This document shows positions 51,160-59,331 of a stretch of 64,000 bases of DNA, in pieces. Under the pieces are notes generated by a model, which saw only the letters and a program-made list of their open reading frames with translations, was not told the DNA's origin and searched no databases. The first letter of the stretch is position 1. Each line of letters starts with the position of its first letter. This DNA is from Devosia pacifica (lineage in GTDB: Bacteria; Pseudomonadota; Alphaproteobacteria; Rhizobiales; Devosiaceae). The stretch covers positions 23,359 through 87,358 of the forward strand of contig NZ_BMZE01000006.1 in NCBI RefSeq assembly GCF_014652635.1, given 5' to 3'. A program made the position numbers and the translations under genes.

Positions 51160-52494
51160 ATGCAGACCCATACTGTAACGACGCCCTTTGGGCGGCGGCC
51201 GATGACACTTGGCATGATTGCCAGCCAGGTCACAGCTCAGAATGCGCCGGAAGGCGCGACCGTGCATAAGTGGCACGCTTTTAGGGATATCAAGGAAGCC
51301 CGCATCGCCCTAGGCGCCACCGATCGTGCCCTGGCCATCCTTGATGCCCTGTTGTCCTTCCATCCGGAGACGGCGTTCTACGGCGACAGCGCGCTTATCG
51401 TCTGGCCATCCAATGAACAGCTGATTGGCAGGGCCAACGGAATGTCGCCGACGACACTCCGCCGGCATCTGGCCAACCTCGTCGAGTGCGGCTTGGTCGT
51501 TCGCCGGGATAGCCCCAACGGCAAGCGCTATGCCCGCAAGGGGCAGGGGGGTGACATCGAGCAAGCCTATGGCTTTGATCTCTCCCCGATCGTCGCACGT
51601 GCCGTAGAGTTCAAGGAGCTTGCAGAGGCCGTTCGCGCCGAGAAGAAGGCCTACAAAGTCGTCAAGGAACGGCTGACCATATGCCGGCGCGACATCGTCA
51701 AGATGATCGAGGCGGGCATCGAAGAGGGCGTTCCAGGCAATTGGGGAACCGTCCATCTCGAATATCAGGCAATCATCGGCAGGCTTCCGCGGACCGCACC
51801 GCGGCAAGTTCTCGAGGCTATTGCGGCCGAGCTGGACGACCTTTGGACCCAGATCCGCGACGTGTTGGAATCATTTGTAAAAACACAGAATATGGATGCC
51901 AATGAGTCCCGTTCTGATCGCCACATACAGAATTCAAATACCGAATCTAAAAATGAATCTGAAAGCCGCTTCGGAATAAAAAGAGAAGAGAGCGGCAGCG
52001 CTGGCGGAGCCGATAACCTGCGGAGCCTGCCGAAGCGCGAGCTGCCTTTGGGTATCGTGCTCGACGCATGTCCGAATGTCCTTTGGTTGACCAAGGGCGG
52101 CGACATCAGCCACTGGCGTGAATTCCTGGCTGCGGCTGACCTGGTGCGGCCGGTTCTGGGTATCAGCCCCAGTGCTTGGGAGGATGCTCAAGTGGCAATG
52201 GGTGAGCAGCCCGCCGCGATTACGCTTGCCGCGATCTATCAGAGGTCCGATCAGATCAAATCTCCAGGCGGATACCTGCGGAACCTGACGGAACGGGCAA
52301 AGGAAGGGAAATTCTCGCCCTGGCCGATGATCATGGCGCTGCTGCGGGCCAAACTCGATGCCGCGAAGTCAACCGGGGCTGGCATCGAGGAAGCCGAGAG
52401 CGAGCTAGGCGCCGCCAAGCGGCTTGATAGGACTGAAAAACGGCTCGAAATCAGCGACAGCTTGAGGAGCAGTCTGAATAGGCGAGATCGGTGA
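51160..52494 (+). CDS. repC: RepC replication initiator
   Basis: The 444-residue initiator of repABC plasmids has the conserved N-terminal DNA-binding half: TTPFGRRPMTLGMIASQV, then ILDALLSFHPETAFY, WPSNEQLIGRANGMSPTTLRRHLANLVECGLVVRRDSPNGKRYA. The C-terminal half contains SPGGYLRNLTERAKEGKFS. RepC binds an origin inside its own gene; an AT-rich stretch at 51871-51985 is the candidate. AGGTGA lies 8 bases before the ATG. Translation is expected to be controlled by the antisense RNA just upstream. Presence of a full repC shows that this window carries the replicon's own origin. Confidence 0.96.
   Translation: MQTHTVTTPFGRRPMTLGMIASQVTAQNAPEGATVHKWHAFRDIKEARIALGATDRALAILDALLSFHPETAFYGDSALIVWPSNEQLIGRANGMSPTTLRRHLANLVECGLVVRRDSPNGKRYARKGQGGDIEQAYGFDLSPIVARAVEFKELAEAVRAEKKAYKVVKERLTICRRDIVKMIEAGIEEGVPGNWGTVHLEYQAIIGRLPRTAPRQVLEAIAAELDDLWTQIRDVLESFVKTQNMDANESRSDRHIQNSNTESKNESESRFGIKREESGSAGGADNLRSLPKRELPLGIVLDACPNVLWLTKGGDISHWREFLAAADLVRPVLGISPSAWEDAQVAMGEQPAAITLAAIYQRSDQIKSPGGYLRNLTERAKEGKFSPWPMIMALLRAKLDAAKSTGAGIEEAESELGAAKRLDRTEKRLEISDSLRSSLNRRDR
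51871..51985. other. Candidate oriV: AT-rich stretch inside repC
   Basis: Within the GC-rich repC gene, about 115 bases are markedly AT-rich (runs such as CATTTGTAAAAACACAGAAT and CTAAAAATGAATCTG). Origins of repABC plasmids are known to lie in such an AT-rich part of repC. The encoded segment is a polar linker, consistent with a spacer chosen for DNA rather than protein function. Confidence 0.6.
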
Positions 52495-52576
52495 TCGGCT
52501 CCGGCCTTGTAGCCGCGGCTAGATCGCCCTATATTCCGTACATTGGATATGGCAAGTGCTGGCGAAGTGGGACATC

Positions 52577-52966
52577 ATGGCTTTGACTGCGAAGATGGCA
52601 GACGTGGGAACGCCGCTAATTCTGTCCTATATGGATCCTGCGGGGCAAATTGCGGCGGAGCGTGTTGCCGACGGGTTTGGCATGTCGAAGTCTCAGCTCG
52701 CCGAGACTGCAGGACTGGCGCGAGAGACGCTCTATCGCTCGGAACGGATCGGCGCCCCAAAAGCACAGGGCCGTCTGCGCGAAATGCTGGAGATTATCAG
52801 CAGGGTGACGGAGTGGGCCGGCGGTAAGGATCAGGCTATGGCCTGGTATCGCGCCCAACCGTTGCCTGCCTTTGGTGGGCGAACTGCTGAGTCGCTGGTC
52901 AAGGACGGAAAAGCGGCGGCGGTGCGCGATTACCTCGACCATATGGCTCTGGGCGGCTTTGCGTGA
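52577..52966 (+). CDS. Xre/MbcA/ParS-family antitoxin of a RES-Xre system
   Basis: The 129-residue protein has an Xre-type HTH (VADGFGMSKSQLAETAGLARETLYR) and the C-terminal toxin-binding domain (MLEIISRVTEWAGGKDQAMAWYRAQPLPAFGGRTAESLVKDG in outline), a signature of RES-Xre antitoxins. Its stop overlaps the GTG of the RES toxin. The start at 52577 is the best fit; an upstream in-frame ATG at 52556 is possible. A partial dyad near 52531-52550 (ATATTCC/GGATAT) may be its operator. The pair probably stabilises the replicon, sitting 80 bases after repC. Confidence 0.9.
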   Translation: MALTAKMADVGTPLILSYMDPAGQIAAERVADGFGMSKSQLAETAGLARETLYRSERIGAPKAQGRLREMLEIISRVTEWAGGKDQAMAWYRAQPLPAFGGRTAESLVKDGKAAAVRDYLDHMALGGFA

Positions 52967-53481
52967 GGTTTGTCGGAACCTGCTATCGTGCCCATGATCC
53001 CCGCTGGTCCATCAAGCTGACCTCGGGGGCGGGGGCCGCAATTCGCGGGGCCCGATTCAATCCCAGGGGTGTGCCGGCTCTCTATCTCGGGCTCAGCATC
53101 ATGACGGCGATTAAGGAAATCAGCCAAGGTCTGCCGCATCGGCTCGATCCAACCGTGCTTTGCTCCTACGATGTGGATTGCGAAGACATTATCGACCTGA
53201 CGACGGAGCAGGGCAGGGGGGCCGCGTCCGTCTCGGCACTAGATATGAGTTGCGACTGGGCATTTGACTTGGCTGTTGGGGATCAGCCCGCTTCTTGGGC
53301 TGTTCACCACCAATTGGTGGCGCGCGGTGTCGCGGGCATTGTCGTGCCCAGCTATGCGGCTGGGGCCGATCACAACGATCGCAACCTGGTCTTGTGGGAC
53401 TGGGGACCGGCCCTTCCGCATCAGGTCGAAGTTTTCGACCCAAGCGGCCGGTTGCCGCGCGATCAGCTGTCTTGGAGCTAG
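52963..53481 (+). CDS. RES-domain toxin (NAD+-targeting)
   Basis: The 172-residue protein carries the RES triad context: Arg31 in RGARFNPRGVPALYLG, Tyr41, Glu52 in AIKEISQG, and a late VVPSYAAGADHNDRNLVLWDW segment with the conserved Ser/Asn. RES toxins such as MbcT and Res degrade or modify NAD+ (or modify enzymes), stopping growth. The GTG start at 52963 overlaps the antitoxin stop (GTGA). Length is normal for the family. It is the effector of the maintenance module next to repC. Confidence 0.92.
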   Translation: MRFVGTCYRAHDPRWSIKLTSGAGAAIRGARFNPRGVPALYLGLSIMTAIKEISQGLPHRLDPTVLCSYDVDCEDIIDLTTEQGRGAASVSALDMSCDWAFDLAVGDQPASWAVHHQLVARGVAGIVVPSYAAGADHNDRNLVLWDWGPALPHQVEVFDPSGRLPRDQLSWS

Positions 53482-53587
53482 ATAAGCAATTGTCATGTCT
53501 TGACGGCAACCCAAGCCACCGTCGTCCTGACTTAATCGTGTTTTGCAATCCCGGGAAGCAAGTCGCGGTAGATTGCTTAGCCGGCCA

Positions 53588-53621
53588 GTGTGCGTTGGCC
53601 AGCAAGCGGGCCAACGCACAC
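53588..53621. terminator. Perfect 13-bp hairpin after cspA and after the RES toxin
   Basis: GTGTGCGTTGGCC and GGCCAACGCACAC form a perfect stem with an 8-base loop. It lies 5 bases beyond the cspA stop and about 107 bases beyond the toxin stop, between convergent genes. No T-tract follows on either strand, so it may be a Rho-linked or RNA-stabilising hairpin rather than a classic terminator. Confidence 0.55.
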
Positions 53622-53625
53622 CAAA

Positions 53626-53838
53626 CTAGAGGAGCGTAAGGTTGACGGCGGACTCTTTGCCGTCGCGGCCTTTCTCAACGTCGTAGGTTACCTTGTCGTT
53701 TTCATAAAGGCCCTGGAGCCCCGACTGCTGAACGGCAGAGATGTGAACAAAGGCGTCCTTCCCGCCACCTTCCGGCGAAATAAAGCCGAAGCCCTTGGTG
53801 GTATTGAAGAATTTTACCGTCCCCGTAATGCTGCCCAT
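53626..53838 (-). CDS. cspA: CspA-family cold shock protein
   Basis: The 70-residue single OB-fold RNA chaperone has both RNA-binding motifs, KGFGFISPE (RNP1) and AFVHISAVQ (RNP2), and the usual N-terminus GTVKFFNTTKGFG. It melts RNA structures during cold or stationary phase. The ATG at 53838 has AAGAGGA upstream; a longer in-frame extension to 53919 covers what should be the leader. The gene converges with the toxin, and a hairpin follows. Confidence 0.95.
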   Translation of the reverse strand: MGSITGTVKFFNTTKGFGFISPEGGGKDAFVHISAVQQSGLQGLYENDKVTYDVEKGRDGKESAVNLTLL

Positions 53839-54298
53839 TGAAGTGGTCCTCTTAAAGCTCGATGCCTTGGCGCGAGCGTTGCCGTCAGCAACATGCCGAC
53901 GGGGCGTAGAAACGTTCACATGCTGGAGCAGGTAGCCGAGGACCGGAGATGACCGGCAGGGCAGCCGTCGGAGGCTGAAAACGTATGGGTACTATGTGGC
54001 CCAAAAGGCCCCCAAGGCAAGGCCACCTTGGCCTCGGCGCAGCCCGATGAACCCTAAGCGCCAGCAGACAGAGCTTGCCCAAGACACTTAAGCGGAGGCG
54101 TGAGAAGCTGCGCAGTCATGAGGGCGACATAGTGGCCCAGTGAAGGATTTCGTACCAAATATCGAACTAAGGACGTGAAGCACACTGGTGGCCTGCGCCT
54201 GAGTTGCGCCACCTGCTGGCTGCAAACGCTTTTCACAATCACTCCTAAGTAGATGGAAAGCTTGATTTTTTTACCACTTGGTGGTTCAGGATGCGCTG
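53839..54298. other. cspA leader and intergenic region to the CDF gene
   Basis: No gene is supported in these 460 bases. The part nearest cspA (53839 to about 53950) should be its 5' leader; cspA-family mRNAs often have long structured leaders controlling translation by temperature. It is rich in short complementary segments (for example GTCGGCATGTTGCTGACGG on the minus strand). Confidence 0.4.
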
Positions 54299-55186
54299 AT
54301 GGAGCACTCTCTAAAAATTGCCTGTGCGAGCTTGGCCGTCAGTATCGTGGTGCTGGCGATCAAATACGCCGCCTTTTTGCTCACGGGCAGCGTGGCTCTT
54401 TATTCAGACGCGCTCGAAAGCGTAATCAATGTTGTGACGGCTGTGACCGTGATCGTCGCAATTCGCATCGCCGCGCGGCCTGCAGACGCCGAACATCCAT
54501 ACGGACATCACAAGGCCGAATATCTTTCAGCCATTGTGGTCGGTGTTATGATCGTTGTTGCGGCCTTTGCGATCCTACGCGAAGCCTATGAGGCTTTTCT
54601 TCATCCCAAACTCATCGAAGATGCCTGGACAGGGCTCGGGGTCAGCGTGGCAGCAACTCTGCTCAATGTGATCTGGAGCACGGTTCTGATCCGACAGGGT
54701 CGGAGGCATCGTTCGGCATCCCTAGTGGCAGATGGCAAGCACTTGATGGTGGACGTCGTCACGACCTTTGCGGTGCTTGTGGGTGTCGTGGCTGTGGTGC
54801 TGACAGGCATCACTGTTCTTGATGCCGGAATTGCAGCGCTCGTCGCCCTCAACGTCCTCTGGAGTGGCTGGGGCGTCATTCGGGAGAACGCGAGCGGTCT
54901 CATGGACGAGGCCGCACCCGCTGAGGAGTTGGCCGCGATCCGTAGCATCATCGGCCAGAACGCGGCTGGTGCAATTGAGGCCCACGCCTTGCGCACCCGT
55001 CATGCAGGAAGAGCGACCTTCATCGACTTTCACTTAGTTGTGCCCTCGGCGATGAGCGTGGGAGAGTCGCACGACATTTGCGACTCCATAGAAACGGAGT
55101 TGAAGGCCCGTATTGCGGGCGCGATCATCACCATTCATGTGGAGCCGGAAGAGGAGGCCAAGCACAAGGGCATTATCGTGGAGTAG
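54299..55186 (+). CDS. Cation diffusion facilitator (FieF-like)
   Basis: The 295-residue CDF exporter has six helices, the second-helix motif YSDALESVINV, the fifth-helix DGKHLMVDVVTT, the HPYGHHKAEY segment after helix 2 and a complete C-terminal domain (RHAGRATFIDFHLVVPS, DICDSIETELK, TIHVEPEEEAKHKG). The HxxxD-type helix 5 and the YSDALE helix 2 fit the Fe/Zn FieF branch, a different branch from the CzcD-like gene at 0.9 kb. The ATG at 54299 has an AGGA site; a TTG at 54278 is an alternative. It is likely monocistronic. Confidence 0.9.
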   Translation: MEHSLKIACASLAVSIVVLAIKYAAFLLTGSVALYSDALESVINVVTAVTVIVAIRIAARPADAEHPYGHHKAEYLSAIVVGVMIVVAAFAILREAYEAFLHPKLIEDAWTGLGVSVAATLLNVIWSTVLIRQGRRHRSASLVADGKHLMVDVVTTFAVLVGVVAVVLTGITVLDAGIAALVALNVLWSGWGVIRENASGLMDEAAPAEELAAIRSIIGQNAAGAIEAHALRTRHAGRATFIDFHLVVPSAMSVGESHDICDSIETELKARIAGAIITIHVEPEEEAKHKGIIVE

Positions 55187-55336
55187 GATGCAAAATTCGC
55201 TCACTGCCTCGTTCCCTACCGTGGGCATACGACAGCTATTAGACAATCCCTGGCACGCGGGGCTGAGGGCGGCCTTCGGGTAGATAGACGCACGCTGCAA
55301 ATGGCGAGAGTGGGTCGCAAGCGGTAGTGGGCTCAC
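55187..55336. other. Short convergent intergenic region
   Basis: There are 150 bases between the CDF gene and the integrase stop; no gene or clear terminator is seen. Confidence 0.35.
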
Positions 55337-56494
55337 CTAAAGGCCAGCCGCCTTGGTAAGATTGACCCGAAACCTATCTCGACGCCGCTGATAGCGCCGA
55401 GTCATCTCAGCCGAAGCATGGCCGAGTTGCTTTTGCACGTAGCGTTCGTCTACCTCTGCCGAGCTGGCCAGGCCGGCCCGCAAGGAGTGCCCGGCAAATT
55501 TAGTCGCCCGTTCGACCTCCGAGAGGTCGCCGCGCACCCCAGCAGCAATGGCCGCACGCTTGACCAAGCGGGCCACTTCCTGGTCTTGCAGCCGGTTGGG
55601 ACCAACCGACTTGCCTTTTCCGGTTACCCGTCGAAACAACGGTCCGTGTGCGATGCGCCCCAGCTTGAGCCAAGTTTCCAGTGCTGCCACGGGGCAGGTG
55701 CTGTCGGAGGATCCCCGGCCGATCTCCACCTCTCGCCAGCCATTTTTGCCGCGGAGGGTCAAAACCATGCCGCGCTCGAGGATTTCGAGCCAGCCCGACG
55801 AATCCTCGGTTTGATCGGCGGCAACGTCGAGACCCACGACTTCCGAGCGTCGCAGGCCGCCGGCAAACCCCATCAGCAGCATGGCGCGGTCGCGCAGCCC
55901 CCGCAGGGAGCCGCGATCAAGCGTTTCTAGCATGGCGATCAGGTCCTCGGGCAGCACGGCTTCCTTCTGTACCGGGGGGCGGCCGTGGGTGTTGCGGATG
56001 CCATCGAGGACCGTGGCGATGTGGCGATCGCCGCGGTCGAGCCGCTCGCCCAACTGCCGATAATGCCAGGACAATGCGGAGAGCCGCCGCTCAATGCTCG
56101 AGACGGCTGCCGGCTTCCGATTGTTCGTTGCAGCGCCGGAGGCGCAGGCTGTGATATAAAGGCCGACAATCTGCGGATCGGGCGGCAGCTGATCAAGACC
56201 CTGGCGCCGGCACCAGGAACAGAAATGCTTCCAGTCCGAGTCATAAGCGCGGCGCGTGTTCGGCGCGCTCGCCGCCTCGACATACTCGCGGGCGCGATCG
56301 GCGAGTGCTTCCAGATGCGCCGTTACAGCAGAAGCGCTCTGCGGGGCAGGGGAGGGCGTCTCGGCCGAGAGATCGCCATTTTCGACGTCGCCGTCTAATG
56401 CTGACGAAATTCCGACGGGTATAAGCGTGCGCTGTGGTCGAGCAGAGCCGCGCTGGGGGTCGCTTTCGGTGCTCGCGTCGAGATTTCGGGCCAT
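55337..56494 (-). CDS. Tyrosine recombinase/integrase
   Basis: The 385-residue protein has a SAM-like N-terminal core-binding domain (TRRAYDSDWKHFCSWC and following) and a catalytic domain with Arg215 (GGLRRSEVV), His336-x-x-Arg339 (GHSLRAG), His359 (LGHASAEM) and the nucleophile Tyr368 (TRRYQRR). The ATG at 56494 has GAGGGA directly upstream; the frame extends to 56569. Similar recombinases sit beside DUF1403 and ScpB genes on rhizobial plasmids, suggesting a resident dimer-resolution or maintenance recombinase rather than a phage integrase. It is divergent from DUF1403, with 124 bases between. Confidence 0.92.
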   Translation of the reverse strand: MARNLDASTESDPQRGSARPQRTLIPVGISSALDGDVENGDLSAETPSPAPQSASAVTAHLEALADRAREYVEAASAPNTRRAYDSDWKHFCSWCRRQGLDQLPPDPQIVGLYITACASGAATNNRKPAAVSSIERRLSALSWHYRQLGERLDRGDRHIATVLDGIRNTHGRPPVQKEAVLPEDLIAMLETLDRGSLRGLRDRAMLLMGFAGGLRRSEVVGLDVAADQTEDSSGWLEILERGMVLTLRGKNGWREVEIGRGSSDSTCPVAALETWLKLGRIAHGPLFRRVTGKGKSVGPNRLQDQEVARLVKRAAIAAGVRGDLSEVERATKFAGHSLRAGLASSAEVDERYVQKQLGHASAEMTRRYQRRRDRFRVNLTKAAGL

Positions 56495-56618
56495 TCCCTC
56501 TATAATGAGCAAAACGAAGGATAATGCAAGATTATCGGTCATTATTATGCGCCGACAGGTGAGGCGCATAAATGCGGATTTTATCGATTTAAGCGCCGCG
56601 CTGTGCTAGCCTTATCAT

Positions 56619-57575
56619 ATGAAGTGGCGCCCCGATTTGCCCGTTGTCGATGTTTCGCTGGTGCCGCAAGTGCCGGTGTGGGCGCGACCGCGCGGCGTCA
56701 TTCTGCACGATGCCGATGCGGCCTATCTGGCCGGCGCCGCTTTGAATTCGTTGGATAATCTGGTTTGCCAGGACCTTCCTTCGGCCGGTGCCTGGCGACA
56801 GCGGCTGGCGCTGCGCAACGCGGCGGCTGCCGTAAATTTGACCGGCCGGCGAGAGAGCGAATCCGCGCTGCGCGACGGTCATTTTCTGCGCGGCGCCGGC
56901 GACGATCCTGGCCCGTCAGGTCACCTGCTGATGGCCTGGCGACGACTTGCCAGCCGAACGACAGCTTGTGACGCCGAAATCGTGCGGCCGGTCGCCGAAC
57001 AGCATTTTGGGCTGAAATGGGATGATGCCCTCACCGAGATTACGGCCAATGCCGCTGACATGATGATGTCGTCGCGGCCGGCGCCAGTCCTAGCGGCCGA
57101 GATAGCCGCCGCCGTCTATCGGGCCCGGCCCGATGCCGAATTGTTGGGCTTCTGGCTCGCCGACGCGCTGCTGGCCCAAAAGTTCCGATGGGCCATTCCG
57201 ATGCCGCTGCTGATGGGGCAGGTACCTTCGGCCGTCTTCAAGTCCGGCGAAAACAGGAAGCGCATCCGACCGGGTGGAGAAGGCTGGGGCAAGGCGGTGT
57301 TTTTGGCCTACACGACCGCTGCGGCGGAGGCCTGCGATCTTGGGATAGAGCTAGCGCAGCGGGCGGCAAAGCTGACGACGGTGGCGCCGAAGTTGCGCGC
57401 CAAGGGGTCTGGCGACGTCATCAAACTGCTGCTGTCCGATGACGCGGTCCCGGGATCCTGGTCGAGCCCAAAACTGTCGGCGCGCGGCGCGAGGCGACTG
57501 TTTGATCGGCTGGGTGAGCTGGACGCGGTGCGGGAGCTCAGCGGACGCCCGACGTTCCGACTCTACGGCTTGTGA
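56619..57575 (+). CDS. DUF1403 family protein
   Basis: The 318-residue, largely helical soluble protein matches the DUF1403 outline as I recall it: WARPRGVILHDADAAYLAGAAL near residue 21, RLALRNAAAAVNLTGRRESESALRDG near 62-87 in outline, LGFWLADALLAQKFRWAIPMPLL near 177 and SARGARRLFDRL near the end. No catalytic motif is evident. Its stop overlaps the GTG start of the ScpB-like gene, so the two probably act together. The repeated association with ScpB and a tyrosine recombinase suggests a role in chromosome or plasmid structure, for example a kleisin-like or regulatory partner; this is inference. Confidence 0.7.
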   Translation: MKWRPDLPVVDVSLVPQVPVWARPRGVILHDADAAYLAGAALNSLDNLVCQDLPSAGAWRQRLALRNAAAAVNLTGRRESESALRDGHFLRGAGDDPGPSGHLLMAWRRLASRTTACDAEIVRPVAEQHFGLKWDDALTEITANAADMMMSSRPAPVLAAEIAAAVYRARPDAELLGFWLADALLAQKFRWAIPMPLLMGQVPSAVFKSGENRKRIRPGGEGWGKAVFLAYTTAAAEACDLGIELAQRAAKLTTVAPKLRAKGSGDVIKLLLSDDAVPGSWSSPKLSARGARRLFDRLGELDAVRELSGRPTFRLYGL

Positions 57576-58267
57576 GGCAGGGCAAAACAATGGCCAGGCG
57601 CAGACGGACGGATGCTGAACCACCAATCTTCGATGCTGAGTTGGCCGACATGCCGGCGGATCTGCGCTGGCGTGAGTGGATGAACCGTATCGAGGCGGTG
57701 CTGTTCGCAGCGCCCAGGCCAGTGGAGCGGGAGGCCCTGGCGCGCGTCATTGGGCGCGACGCCAGCATCGACCTACTGATCGATGACATACGCGAAGCGC
57801 TGCGCGGCAAACCTTATGACGTGGTGGGTGTCGCTGGGGGCTGGGCGTTCCGCACCCGAACTACTTATGCTGATGCGATTGCCACGTCTGCTGCGGTGCC
57901 CGACCGTGGGGTTGATCTGACCCTGAATGAGGCCATGGTGCTGGCGTCGATCGCGTACCATCAGCCGGTGACGCGGGCAGGGGTATCGGAAATCCTTGGG
58001 CGCGAGGTGTCGCGCGACGTCATTGGGGCACTGCGGGACAAGAACATGATAACCGCCGGGCCGCGCAGCCCGACGGCGGGTGCGCCGTTTACCTATGTGA
58101 CCACCAAGGGGTTTTTGGAGCATTTCGGGCTGGATACGCTGCGCGACTTGCCTAATCTGGAGGCGCTCCAGGATGCGGGACTGCTGAGCAAAACGGGAAG
58201 CGGGGAGGGCGCTGAGGGGCTACAGAGCCTGCCGTTTCGTGTCGCCGACGTCGACGAGTCGTCGTGA
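57572..58267 (+). CDS. ScpB-like winged-helix protein (SMC-Scp type)
   Basis: The 231-residue protein has two winged-helix domains typical of ScpB: RIEAVLFAAPRPVEREALARVIG in outline near residue 40, and a second with NEAMVLASIAYHQPVTRAGVSEILG. Later segments include RDKNMITAGPRSPTAGAPFTYVTTKGFLEHFG. ScpB bridges the kleisin ScpA and the SMC ATPase in bacterial condensin. No ScpA or SMC gene is visible, so this is an orphan ScpB, coupled by overlap (GTGA) with DUF1403. An ATG at 57590 is an alternative start. Confidence 0.86.
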   Translation: MRQGKTMARRRRTDAEPPIFDAELADMPADLRWREWMNRIEAVLFAAPRPVEREALARVIGRDASIDLLIDDIREALRGKPYDVVGVAGGWAFRTRTTYADAIATSAAVPDRGVDLTLNEAMVLASIAYHQPVTRAGVSEILGREVSRDVIGALRDKNMITAGPRSPTAGAPFTYVTTKGFLEHFGLDTLRDLPNLEALQDAGLLSKTGSGEGAEGLQSLPFRVADVDESS

Positions 58268-58581
58268 TGCGGCGACGAAATTGAGTTTCCTCGACACATC
58301 TCGTGCCGATGCTGGTCTGTCGTTCAGTATGGAGCAGAGCATCGAGAGCTCGGTCGAGTAGATCCGGTCGCTCTGACCCTGATAGTGGTTGCGCAAGCTG
58401 CCGCAAGGTCCGTCATGACCCTAACCGGCGCGCTTTTGTCCGAAGCCGTCACCCGATCAGTGATCGACGAGGCACGGCTTTGCGCCCCATCACACTTAAT
58501 GCCGTGCGTCCTGTTGGACGACTTCGCATCACTGGCGAATAGTCATTTGCAAGGCATCGGCGAGGTGCCGCTGGCTGGCAA
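58268..58581. other. Intergenic region between ScpB-like and nuclease genes
   Basis: These 314 bases separate convergent genes. A plus-strand frame (58385-58585) reads weakly protein-like text (ALLSEAVTRSVIDEARL) without a ribosome site; I see nothing firm. Confidence 0.35.
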
Positions 58582-59331
58582 CTAGGTCCTGCTTATCGAG
58601 TAGGTGCTGCCGATCCAAGCTGGCAGCCAGAGGTGCCATATTGCAATCGAGCCGGGCGCATCGGCTGGCGCTGCCCGGTTCAGGTAGCGGAAAGCTCGGT
58701 CGTGCCGCGTAGCAGCTAGGTCAAGCACAGCATGGCCACGCTCGACCGGCCAGTCTCTTATCGCATAGGGATCTGGTTTTATGGTTCGACCGGCAGCAAG
58801 AAACGGTACCAAACAGGACTCGATCGTGGACTCGTCGCGGACGTAGGCGAGCATGAAGCCCTCCCGACCTGACCAGCCATATTCGCCGGTCAAGAAGCGG
58901 CGTAGGCCATGATTGCAGTAAAGAGAGCCGGACTTGCCATCTGGCGCATCGATGAGCTTGCATTCGACAACCAGGGGAAAAGCAGGAGACCGTCCCGACA
59001 GGAAGATAGAAAGATCCGGTCGCTTTTCGAGATGTGCCCCGTTGAAACTCACCGTCTCCTTGCCGCGGGCGACGGAGCGGACCAATTGCTCCCACACCGG
59101 ATTCTCGTCGAGAAGGCGGCTCAGGCGAGCTTCCAGTAGCGCGTTGATCTCGGCTTCGGATCCCGTCGCCAGAATACTCGCTTGATTGAGCGCAAGGTCG
59201 CCCCAAGCTAGTGCGATCATATCCGCGATTAGCGCCAGATGCTCCTCATGTAGCGCACCCAATGGCAGCTCGATCCCGCGAGTGAGTTCATCAATCTGTT
59301 CGGGGCGCGGGCCGGAGGAGCTAACGGTCAC
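58582..59331 (-). CDS. PD-(D/E)XK-like nuclease of a restriction-modification-type operon
   Basis: The 249-residue soluble protein has a probable PD-(D/E)XK centre: LEKRPDLSIFL (Asp106) followed after 16 residues by LVVECKLID (Glu123, Lys125), with a preceding helix that includes Glu65 or Glu69. An ALHEEHLALIADMIALAWGD-type helical start precedes it. Its ATG overlaps the stop of the DNA methylase (ATGA), so it is co-translated and likely the cleaving partner. No named restriction family is recognised. Alternatively it could be a specificity or anti-restriction subunit, but the D-ExK spacing favours a nuclease. Confidence 0.68.
   Translation of the reverse strand: MTVSSSGPRPEQIDELTRGIELPLGALHEEHLALIADMIALAWGDLALNQASILATGSEAEINALLEARLSRLLDENPVWEQLVRSVARGKETVSFNGAHLEKRPDLSIFLSGRSPAFPLVVECKLIDAPDGKSGSLYCNHGLRRFLTGEYGWSGREGFMLAYVRDESTIESCLVPFLAAGRTIKPDPYAIRDWPVERGHAVLDLAATRHDRAFRYLNRAAPADAPGSIAIWHLWLPAWIGSTYSISRT

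Noticed and set aside
53624..53636. ACTAGAGGAGC at the cspA stop, resembling the MerR half-site of the ATPase and dsbB promoters
   Set aside because: It is in the end of a coding sequence, lacks promoter elements at the right spacing, and an 11-base match can occur by chance.
54054..54242. 62-codon minus-strand ORF between cspA and the CDF gene
   Set aside because: No ribosome site and no recognisable family; it lies in the region expected to hold promoter and leader sequence.
56619..57575. DUF1403 gene as a phage or transposon protein because of the adjacent integrase
   Set aside because: No phage structural genes, att sites or terminal repeats are seen, and the tight coupling to an ScpB-like gene points to replicon maintenance.
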